Part shown: positions 15,245 to 21,349 of the stretch, one piece after another
How positions within the stretch are numbered: the first letter of the stretch is position 1
Layout: the number at the start of each line of letters is the position of its first letter
Translations under genes and position numbers: made by a program
Assembly: GCA_900551635.1 (NCBI GenBank)
Contig: URWQ01000002.1
Location: forward strand, 1-21,349
DNA from: an uncultured Collinsella sp.
GTDB lineage: Bacteria > Actinomycetota > Coriobacteriia > Coriobacteriales > Coriobacteriaceae
DNA length: 21,349 bases
Direction: 5' to 3'
The notes under the pieces: generated by a model
Seen by the model: only the letters and a program-made list of their open reading frames with translations
Databases searched by the model: none
What the model was told of the DNA's origin: nothing

Positions 15245-17397
15245 TACGACCCACCGCCCAGAGCGCCAACCAGCGTGGCGACATCGACGGTGAGCGGGAT
15301 GGAGCCCCCGCCGGGCAGAGGAATCTCCGCAAGTGTGAACACCGTGCCGCTAATGGTGCGTTCGACTTGATATTCCAACGCCTCGCAAAGCGCCTTGGGA
15401 TCGGTCACGCCCAACGGAATACTTCGCAGTTTGTCTTGCGCTTGAGAGAGACCCGCAATGTCAGACCCCGGACTCTTAATGACATTGGCGGAATCGGTCA
15501 GCACCGGCTTTCGCCGGCGCAAGTCGCACGGTTCCAAACCCAGCGCCGCCACGGACGCCGAAACGGTATCGCCGAGCCACGATGCGATGGAGCCCAACGC
15601 GCCGCTGCCCCCTCCTAGGCCTTTAATCATCTCGTCCATAAGTTCGTCGGCCGAACCTTGGATATCACCGTATCCTACGAGCAGCCGTCCCCAAACATCC
15701 ATGACGCCGTCGAGCACGCCGGCAACGCCGCCCGAGCGTTCCTTCAATGTCGAGAAAAATCGCGAAAGCACGTTGTTTTGCGCCGCCGCCTCATCGGGCG
15801 CCAGCACCGCGGCAGAGATAGCACCGCGATCGCCAAGCCTGACTGCCGTGTTAAACGAAGAGTTGAGCTCATCGGGGCTCGAGATGGCACCCGAAACCGC
15901 AAGGGCAACCACGCCGTTGCGACCGGGCGGGGCGATACGCGGGCGCTCGCCGGAAAGCTCCTTGATGGCCTGGTCAAACGCATTGCCCGCACGGTCGGCC
16001 TCATCCTCGGTCTGACGCTCGAGCTCGAGCTCTTTGTTGCGGCATTCGACGTAGTCTTCCAGGGCCTCTTTGAACTTATCGAAGTGGTACTCAAAGCCGT
16101 TTTCGATAGAAGTCGAAGGCGCTGCAACGGCACCGAGCGACGAAACGCCAAAATGGCATCTGTTGCATCTGTCCTGTCCGTCATAATCAGCAACCGAGGC
16201 TAACCCGCCTGGCGACCCCTTCTTATAGTTGGGGCAACTCGTTCCGTAATGCAGATACGTCTTGCCATCGATGGCGCTGGTTGGCCACGCCGCATCGGTA
16301 TAGAGTTCCGTCGCTCGCACCTCGTCAGCGTTGCGCGGCAACAGCGGGATATGGGAAGTAACTTCATCTCCGTCCTCGGTTACATATGCACGATTGACCT
16401 CTGTACTCGCATAGGTGTAAAACGCCTTGCGCGCCGCCGACTCCGCCTTCATCTCGACGCTCGATCCCTGAGGTTTTTCATTCGCCAAGCGCTGCCGGTA
16501 ATAGATTTTCGCGCGATCGAGCGCTATTTGCGGCTCCCATGTGATGCTCGACTTTTCATGACGGTTCTGACTGTCAGATAGTTCTGCTAGTTTTTTCGCA
16601 CGCTCCCACATACACGAGTACTTGCCAATCGAACTCTCGTCCGACCCGCCACAATCCGCCAGCCAAGCGCGCTCTTTAGCCTTCGCCGTGTCCTCAGAAG
16701 CCTTCCGCAACTCCTCGGCCGCACGCTCTAAATCATCTGATGTGTCTTTAATGGTATCGGTCGAGATCTCTGACCCTTTGAGCGCAGCGAAGTCCGACTC
16801 GGATGTCCTGGGCACGGCAAGCGCCGTACCGGTATAGGCCACACTATCGATATCCTGCGCCGATACCGCCTGCGTGGCACGCGCGGCAATCAGATACGGC
16901 AGAGCCGTCTCGATTTTCTGCAAGCCTTCCGATGCGCTTTTGGCAAACTTATTGCGCGTTTTAATGATCTCAATCCCGGTGTCGACCATATTGCCGGCAA
17001 CTGGTTCGGCACCTGGGATGAGAATGGCAACCAGGCCCGTCCCGATTGTGGCAAACCCCGCTAGCCCCAGACTCAAGATGCTCGCATCAACCACCGTGGC
17101 AGCCGTGTGATAGGACGACACCACGTTGGCACCCGCCAACGCGCCGCTATCGGCCGCCACCTGGGTATCCCCGGCACGCGACATGCTCCATATCGCCGCG
17201 GTCGACGAAAACAACAACGTGAGCACCACTAGGATGACCACGGCAGAAGAAAGCGTGGTGTAGGCACCGTCTTCGATAAACAGGTCGATACCGGCGCGGC
17301 CCATAAAGCCGCCTCGCTTGCGATGGCAGCTCGGACGGCGCGTCAAAACGCGTCTAGACCAGAAACGCTTAATCCCATGCAGCAATCCACGAATCAT
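15244..17397 (-). CDS. 717-residue TadG-like pilus protein
   Basis: Large secreted or membrane-anchored protein starting at ATG 17397 (MIRGLLHGIKRFWSRR), with GGAGGG upstream inside the preceding gene. A basic N-terminus precedes a membrane segment at about 50-71 (SSAVVILVVLTLLFSSTAAI). The TadG-like stretch QVAADSGALAGANVV (79-93) follows, then a second hydrophobic segment (about 105-128). The long outer domain contains coiled coil (DLERAAEELRKASEDTAKAK), cysteine pairs (CPNY, RCNRCHFG) that could form disulfides, and a glycine-rich end. The cleavage motif of its pseudopilin neighbours is degenerate here (IEDGAYTTL). It may be a surface-exposed or anchoring component of the Flp pilus. The family call rests on the N-terminus and context. 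Confidence 0.8.
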   Translation of the reverse strand: MIRGLLHGIKRFWSRRVLTRRPSCHRKRGGFMGRAGIDLFIEDGAYTTLSSAVVILVVLTLLFSSTAAIWSMSRAGDTQVAADSGALAGANVVSSYHTAATVVDASILSLGLAGFATIGTGLVAILIPGAEPVAGNMVDTGIEIIKTRNKFAKSASEGLQKIETALPYLIAARATQAVSAQDIDSVAYTGTALAVPRTSESDFAALKGSEISTDTIKDTSDDLERAAEELRKASEDTAKAKERAWLADCGGSDESSIGKYSCMWERAKKLAELSDSQNRHEKSSITWEPQIALDRAKIYYRQRLANEKPQGSSVEMKAESAARKAFYTYASTEVNRAYVTEDGDEVTSHIPLLPRNADEVRATELYTDAAWPTSAIDGKTYLHYGTSCPNYKKGSPGGLASVADYDGQDRCNRCHFGVSSLGAVAAPSTSIENGFEYHFDKFKEALEDYVECRNKELELERQTEDEADRAGNAFDQAIKELSGERPRIAPPGRNGVVALAVSGAISSPDELNSSFNTAVRLGDRGAISAAVLAPDEAAAQNNVLSRFFSTLKERSGGVAGVLDGVMDVWGRLLVGYGDIQGSADELMDEMIKGLGGGSGALGSIASWLGDTVSASVAALGLEPCDLRRRKPVLTDSANVIKSPGSDIAGLSQAQDKLRSIPLGVTDPKALCEALEYQVERTISGTVFTLAEIPLPGGGSIPLTVDVATLVGALGGGS

Positions 17398-17905
17398 AAT
17401 CTCCCTCCAGCCATTCGGGACGTGATTGATACGAGACATCGACCTTGAGCTCAACGTAGCCGCCCTCGGCGGTACCACCCATAACCTGCGCAAACGCACC
17501 GATCACAGGCAACGGCTTGACCTCGCCGGAAACGGACACGGACGAGACGCCACCCGCACCGGCCCGGCCAAGCTCGATATCCCACGACAACGGCCCGCCG
17601 GCATGAAAGATCGAAACGTTGGGCACTGCGGCAAGCCGGCGGCGGGTGAACTCCTTAAGATCGTCGTCCTCCGCCGTCGTCGTGGTCATGAGCCGTGCGG
17701 TCTCGGCGGCGGCAGACTCCATGACCGCGCGCGTATAGAGCAAACACACCGGTTGCAGTGCGAGAAGAATGAGCGTCAGAAACGTCGGCAGCAAAAAAGC
17801 GGCCTCGACCGTAGACTGCGCCCGGTCCTCGCGCGCGATATCAATACAACGCGATGTCCTTAGCGCCCGCAGCGGCGTCGATAACCGACGTCGAGGCAAC
17901 GCCAT
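17369..17905 (-). CDS. TadE-like pseudopilin
   Basis: The pseudopilin core is REDRAQSTVEAAFLLPTFLT followed by LILLALQPVCLLYTRAVMES, then an outer domain ending WLEGDYDSWIAAWD. The start is uncertain. ATG at 17905 (MALPRRRLSTPLRALRTS, 178 residues) gives an arginine-rich leader but overlaps the upstream gene by 65 bases and lacks a strong ribosome binding site. Alternatively, ATT at 17845 overlaps the upstream TGA as ATTGA, with AAGGAC about ten bases before, giving 158 residues. I list the ATG because ATT starts are rare. The 3' end overlaps the 717-residue gene by 29 bases. Confidence 0.8.
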   Translation of the reverse strand: MALPRRRLSTPLRALRTSRCIDIAREDRAQSTVEAAFLLPTFLTLILLALQPVCLLYTRAVMESAAAETARLMTTTTAEDDDLKEFTRRRLAAVPNVSIFHAGGPLSWDIELGRAGAGGVSSVSVSGEVKPLPVIGAFAQVMGGTAEGGYVELKVDVSYQSRPEWLEGDYDSWIAAWD

Positions 17906-18059
17906 GGGATGCCGCCCGCTCAACCAGCGCCGCCAAGCGCCCATCGGTGCCAGCACGCCAAAGCCCCGCAATCGCCAGCACGATCGATAACAGCGCCACT
18001 GTAACGATGGCGTATTCCACAGTCGCTTGGGCAACCTCTTCACGCAGAACGCCATGCAT
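17841..18059 (-). CDS. small prepilin-like protein (72 residues)
   Basis: MHGVLREEVAQATVEYAIV begins a prepilin-type leader and hydrophobic helix (ATVEYAIVTVALLSIVLAIAGLW). Only about 40 residues follow the membrane segment, close to the Flp pilin class in size. The start is ATG at 18059, with AAAGGAGGGA nine bases upstream, inside the end of the preceding gene. It could be a second pilin or a minor tip or initiation component. Confidence 0.82.
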   Translation of the reverse strand: MHGVLREEVAQATVEYAIVTVALLSIVLAIAGLWRAGTDGRLAALVERAASHGVASTSVIDAAAGAKDIALY

Positions 18060-18060
18060 T

Positions 18061-18624
18061 TCACGATCCCTCCTTTGAGCTTATTGTTTGCGGGACCAGA
18101 CGCACGGTGCGCAGACGACACGAAGCATCGCCAGCATCCGCGGCAACCGTCACCATATCGACCCAGCCGCGCCCATCGCGCACGATGGCGCCCCATACGT
18201 TGCCCTTAATATCGAGATAGCCGCTCAGGGCGAGCTGGGCCGTTGGCACCTCGCGGTAGGCGCGTAACATATCCGCCGCTGCCTCGGTCATCGGTCGGTC
18301 CTCGGACCATGCAAGCCGGACCGCAATCGCGTTGTCCTCAGGCGAATCCGTCGCAGTGCCAGACCGCTTGTCGAGCGTCCGCAGAAAGGTTTGCGCCGTG
18401 ACAGCAACATCCGAATCGTCCGCATCTCGCATCTCATCTTTTTGAGACGCCACCGCCGAATCTGAGCCCGAATCGAAGGCGGCCCCAGGACGCTGCTGCC
18501 GCGCGGCGTTAAGCCCCCAAAGCACCGCCGCTATCGCCACGGTCAGGCAAGCAAACACCAGCAGCACCCCGATGGAGCGCTCGCCCTCTACAGGCTGTTG
18601 ATGCCCTCGCTGATAGCGTTCCAT
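18061..18624 (-). CDS. membrane-anchored protein of unknown function in the Tad operon
   Basis: 187 residues. A short cytoplasmic N-terminus precedes one membrane segment (IGVLLVFACLTVAIAAVLWGL, about 18-38), then an acidic linker and a domain with strands (AVRLAWSED, NVWGAIVRDGRGWVDMVTV) probably outside the membrane. I do not recognise the family. ATG at 18624 lies within the end of the flp gene (37-base overlap) with only a weak ribosome binding site; a GTG start after the flp stop is possible but would truncate the N-terminus into the membrane segment. Its place between two pilin genes argues for an accessory assembly role. Confidence 0.75.
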   Translation of the reverse strand: MERYQRGHQQPVEGERSIGVLLVFACLTVAIAAVLWGLNAARQQRPGAAFDSGSDSAVASQKDEMRDADDSDVAVTAQTFLRTLDKRSGTATDSPEDNAIAVRLAWSEDRPMTEAAADMLRAYREVPTAQLALSGYLDIKGNVWGAIVRDGRGWVDMVTVAADAGDASCRLRTVRLVPQTISSKEGS

Positions 18625-18821
18625 AGATCTTGGACCTTGCCTTTAAATGCGACAATGGCAATAATCGCGATCACCACAAGCACGCCCACCAAAATGGCGT
18701 ACTCGGTGGTACCCTGCGCGCTCTCCTCCCGCAACAGCTCCTTGGCATGCTGGCGAGCGCGGATCGCCCGGCAAAAAGCCCAGTTCCAAGCCTTGTCAGC
18801 AACTTCGACCATCGTGTTCAT
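18588..18821 (-). CDS. flp: Flp/Fap-type IVb pilin
   Basis: 77-residue major pilin candidate. A leader of about 33 residues ending LLREESAQ precedes GTTEYAILVGVLVVIAIIAI, the classic Flp hydrophobic helix with glutamate at +4/+5. A short charged tail follows (VAFKGKVQDLWNAISEGINSL). It would be cleaved by a prepilin peptidase and polymerised by TadA, TadB and TadC. The start is ATG at 18821 with GGGAGG six bases upstream, the strongest ribosome binding site in the operon, in keeping with high expression. Confidence 0.92.
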   Translation of the reverse strand: MNTMVEVADKAWNWAFCRAIRARQHAKELLREESAQGTTEYAILVGVLVVIAIIAIVAFKGKVQDLWNAISEGINSL

Positions 18822-18831
18822 GTATTCCTCC

Positions 18832-19470
18832 CTACATCATCCCGCCTGCTCCCAGCAGCGGGCCCAATATGGACAGAAGCAACGCCGGCAAGATGAGCGT
18901 GCCGGTGGGAATCAGCAGCTTGACGGGCGCACGCTCAATCTCGCGCTCGACCGCGGCGCGATGAGCCGCACGGATCTCGCGACTTTGAGCGGCCAGCGTC
19001 TCGGCAAGTGGGGCACCCAGGGCGAGTGCCTGCCCCACCGTAATGGCAAAGGTCTCGAGCGCTCGCACGTCCAGGTCGCGCGCGGCGGCCAACAACTCGT
19101 CCTCACGCGTGCCCACGCCCACCTGCCACGCCATGCAGGCCCGCTCAAGGCGAAGAGCCAGCACCGATCGGCGGGCGCAGAAAATCTCAAGCGCCGCATC
19201 AAACGAAAGACCGGCCGAAAGACCCAAGCGCACAACATCGATCATCTCGGACACTTCGCCGAGCGACACTCGCGCCGGGCCGCCCGCTCCAACCGCGCCC
19301 TTCATTCGCGCGGTCAGGGCATCGACCACCGAGCGACCCGCGGCGACGACCAGCACCGCCTCGCGCTTGCAGGCCCCTGCGATCTTGCGTGCATCCGCCC
19401 GATCCAAACCCGTCGCGACAAATACACTCAGGGCGCACAGGCAAGCCGTAACTGCAACCGGGGCGCTCAT
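18832..19470 (-). CDS. tadC: Tad pilus inner-membrane platform protein TadC (T2SSF family)
   Basis: 212 residues from ATG 19470 (MSAPVAVTACLCALSVFVA), with GTGGAG upstream. There is an N-terminal membrane segment, then the helical T2SSF domain: MIDVVRLGLSAGLSFDAALE, then ITVGQALALGAPLAETLAAQ and the basic AAHRAAVEREIERAPVKLLIP. A final hydrophobic stretch reads LILPALLLSILGPLL. It partners with TadB in the cytoplasmic membrane to couple TadA to pilin polymerisation. Its ATG overlaps the tadB stop (ATGA), so it may depend on complete translation of tadB. Confidence 0.9.
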   Translation of the reverse strand: MSAPVAVTACLCALSVFVATGLDRADARKIAGACKREAVLVVAAGRSVVDALTARMKGAVGAGGPARVSLGEVSEMIDVVRLGLSAGLSFDAALEIFCARRSVLALRLERACMAWQVGVGTREDELLAAARDLDVRALETFAITVGQALALGAPLAETLAAQSREIRAAHRAAVEREIERAPVKLLIPTGTLILPALLLSILGPLLGAGGMM

Positions 19471-20394
19471 AGCTCCACCCGCATAATGCGCCTGATAACC
19501 ACCAGGGCAACGGCGTTGAGGGCAAGACCCAGCACCACAGCGCCCGCGCCGGCAGGCGTCGCAAGACCGCGACGAAAATCTGCCGAAAGCAGCGCCAACA
19601 CCGCGCACATGCCCGCCGGCATCGCCGCGACCATATGCGCAGACATGCGGGCCTGCGACGTCTTGACATCCAAGCGGCGCTTGAGCTCAATGCGCTCCCC
19701 CACCATGCTCGACGCCTCGGACAGTAAGTCGGCAAGCGGAGCGCCGGTGCGCTGTGACACCTTAAGCGCCAAGGTCACAAGCGAAAGACCGGGGGGCGTC
19801 GATGCGCACGAGCAAGTCATCGAGCGCATCGGTCGCCGAGATGCCGCAATCGATCGCCGCCGCCACCCGCAAAAACTCGGTATGTACCGGTTCTTGCGCA
19901 TGAGCGCCCACAAAGCGCATGCCCTGGGCCAGCGAATGTCCCGAGGCAAGCGACATGGATAGTGCGGTAAACGCCTCGGGCATGGCCTCTTCCGCATCGT
20001 GTTGCTCGCGCCGGCTCTCAAAGCCATCCCGAGCGGCGCCAACGGCAATCGGAGCAACAAGTCCCAAGGCAAATCCGAGGGGCGATAACGACACCATCGT
20101 TAGTAAAACGCTGCAGACACCGCTCGATAGCAGCAGAAACGCCAAGCGCCCCGAAGCATCTTCGATCACGAGGCCAAGGCGATGCGCCGGAGCCAGCGAT
20201 GCCCACGAACGGGCGATCTTTTTCAGCAGATCGTTTTCCACCAGCTCACGCGGCAGTTTCTCTGCCACCGTCTCGAGCGCCTGACGCGCCAGCTCCGCCG
20301 GCGGCACCTGCGGCACACGAGGTTCCGCCCCGCACGCCGTCGCAACAGAAAACCCTGCCAAACCCCCTACGACGAGGGGCACAGCGACCTCCAT
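19467..20394 (-). pseudogene. tadB: tadB, platform protein (T2SSF), frameshifted at a C6 tract
   Basis: ATG at 20394 ([20 protein letters not shown]) has GGAGG seven bases upstream. The frame runs to TTA/TAA at 19762 after DALDDLLVRIDAPRSFACDLGA. The remaining T2SSF domain (GLSLVTLALKVSQRTGAPLA, then RRLDVKTSQARMSA and two C-terminal membrane segments ending RRIMRVEL) continues in another frame to 19467. Removing one C from the CCCCCC run (19791-19796) gives DAPGLSLVTLALK and one frame of 308 residues, normal for TadB. The total of 928 bases is one over a multiple of three. It may be a sequencing error, slippage-based phase variation, a programmed +1 shift at CCC-CGG, or true decay. The gene overlaps tadA by 28 bases and tadC by four. 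Confidence 0.88.
19762..20394 (-). CDS. TadB N-terminal fragment as translated without frameshifting
   Basis: This is the 210-residue product expected from the sequence as given. It contains the membrane segments LAFLLLSSGVCSVLLTM and LGFALGLVAPIAVGAA and the first half of the T2SSF domain (EAFTALSMSLASGHSLAQGM). It lacks the C-terminal membrane anchors, so it would probably not function as a platform on its own. The last eight residues (RSFACDLG) are out-of-frame sequence. Confidence 0.6.
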   Translation of the reverse strand: MEVAVPLVVGGLAGFSVATACGAEPRVPQVPPAELARQALETVAEKLPRELVENDLLKKIARSWASLAPAHRLGLVIEDASGRLAFLLLSSGVCSVLLTMVSLSPLGFALGLVAPIAVGAARDGFESRREQHDAEEAMPEAFTALSMSLASGHSLAQGMRFVGAHAQEPVHTEFLRVAAAIDCGISATDALDDLLVRIDAPRSFACDLGA

Positions 20395-21349
20395 TCGTCC
20401 ACCTCCTCTTGTGTGAGCGTCCCCGACCGCAGGCCTTCTGCGATAAACGGCGGCTCGCGGTCAAGCTTCCAGGTGCGCTCGGCGGCATCGAAAGTCACAT
20501 AGCGCTCGAGCTCTACGCCGCCCGACGCGGCGCGACGCACCCCCGAATACGAGGAGACGAAACGCCTGCCATCGGCGTGGCGCTCGGACATCACGATGCC
20601 GTCGAGCGCCATGGCAATCTGCTCCTCGATGAGCTCGCTCGGCAGATCGATGCCATAACGTGCAAGCAACGTCAGACGCACCACGGTCTCCTGCTCGGAA
20701 CCCGCATGAAGCGTGGTGAGCGACCCGTCGTGGCCCGTGTTCATGGCCTGCAACATGTCGCAGCACTCGGCACCGCGAACCTCGCCCACCACGATGCGGT
20801 CGGGGCGCATGCGCAGGGCATTGGTCACCAGGTCGCGGATCGTCACCGCGCCCTCGCCCTCAATTGAAGCCTCGCGCGCCTCTAGGCGCACCACGTGCGG
20901 ATGATGCGCAAACTTGAGCTCGGCAGAGTCCTCGATCGTCACGATGCGCTCGCCGGTGGAGATCTCGCATGACAACGCGTTGAGCAGAGTGGTCTTACCA
21001 GATCCCGTGCCTCCCGCAACCGCCAGGTCCTGTCGCAGCGACACCGCGCACGACAGCAGCTGCGCATACCAAAGCGGCAGCGACCCCAGCCCCACAAGCT
21101 CGTCCAGCGAGCAGATACGGTCCGAGAACTTTCGGATGGTGAGAATCGGTCCGTCAATCGCCACAGGCGGAATCACCGCGTTGACGCGATAGCCCGTTTT
21201 GAGGCGGGCGTTGACGATGGGGCTGCGCTCGTCGATACGGCGGCCAAGTGGCGAGATGATGCGGTCGATAAGCACCCGGATCTGCTCATCATCCTCAAAC
21301 GCATGCTCGATGGGATACAAGACGCCGCCGCGTTCAAAGAAAGCCGCGC
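20367..21349 (-). CDS. tadA: Tad pilus assembly ATPase TadA (CpaF), N-terminus outside window
   Basis: Cytoplasmic secretion ATPase of the VirB11/GspE superfamily that powers Flp pilus assembly. The visible 326 codons start [16 protein letters not shown] and include VIDRI-like [17 protein letters not shown] and [20 protein letters not shown]. Walker A is GGTGSGKTT (about 20990-21014), followed by the aspartate box IEDSAEL, Walker [10 protein letters not shown] and the histidine box TLHAGS. It ends at TAG 20367, overlapping tadB by 28 bases. The sequence carries on past the window edge, where TadZ and regulatory genes may lie. Confidence 0.96.
   Translation of the reverse strand, partial: AAFFERGGVLYPIEHAFEDDEQIRVLIDRIISPLGRRIDERSPIVNARLKTGYRVNAVIPPVAIDGPILTIRKFSDRICSLDELVGLGSLPLWYAQLLSCAVSLRQDLAVAGGTGSGKTTLLNALSCEISTGERIVTIEDSAELKFAHHPHVVRLEAREASIEGEGAVTIRDLVTNALRMRPDRIVVGEVRGAECCDMLQAMNTGHDGSLTTLHAGSEQETVVRLTLLARYGIDLPSELIEEQIAMALDGIVMSERHADGRRFVSSYSGVRRAASGGVELERYVTFDAAERTWKLDREPPFIAEGLRSGTLTQEEVDEWRSLCPSS

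Overview
The window looks like chromosomal DNA of a high-GC Gram-positive bacterium. The best fit is the Coriobacteriia (Actinomycetota), probably Collinsella or a close relative. That is an inference from protein style, GC-rich codon use and the Tad pilus gene set; no database search was possible. Nearly everything is on the minus strand. The one clear exception is a 57-codon membrane-protein gene at 4875-5048.

Layout from left to right: a tRNA-Ser(GCT) cut by the window edge; an 813-residue orphan protein with TPR-like helices (148-2589); tRNA-Arg(ACG); a 125-residue orphan; serS; the small plus-strand membrane protein, divergent from serS; an inverted-repeat element that fills the gap to the convergent gene proC; then rlmH and an SPFH/band-7 membrane protein, transcribed as SPFH then rlmH; tRNA-Leu(CAG); and an RNA-maintenance cluster transcribed as GH5-like protein > rsmI > metG, then rsmA > tatD-like nuclease. 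Upstream of the GH5-like gene lies a 62-bp tandem array of hairpin-forming repeats, followed by tRNA-Phe(GAA) and a two-gene toxin-antitoxin-like module (13803-14353).

The right third (14412-21349) is a tightly overlapping Tad/Flp (type IVb) pilus operon, also on the minus strand. In transcription order it has the secretion ATPase tadA/cpaF (5' end outside the window), tadB (frameshifted at a run of six C), tadC, a Flp-type pilin, a 187-residue membrane-anchored unknown, a small 72-residue prepilin-like protein, a TadE-like pseudopilin, a 717-residue TadG-like protein, a second TadE-like protein and a DUF192 protein. Most junctions overlap by 1-65 bases, so translational coupling is likely. 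The ATPase and the TadB/TadC platform would drive assembly of the Flp filament, and the TadE/TadG-like proteins would be minor or surface components. No prepilin peptidase or TadZ is visible; if present, they lie beyond the right edge.

The points most worth checking are the +1 frameshift in tadB at a C6 tract; a GH5 family 9-like protein that keeps its nucleophile but has lost the acid/base glutamate and an active-site histidine while heading an operon with rsmI; the 62-bp hairpin array; the inverted-repeat element between the small membrane gene and proC; and four prepilin-like proteins sharing one RE(E/D)xAQxTxE signature.
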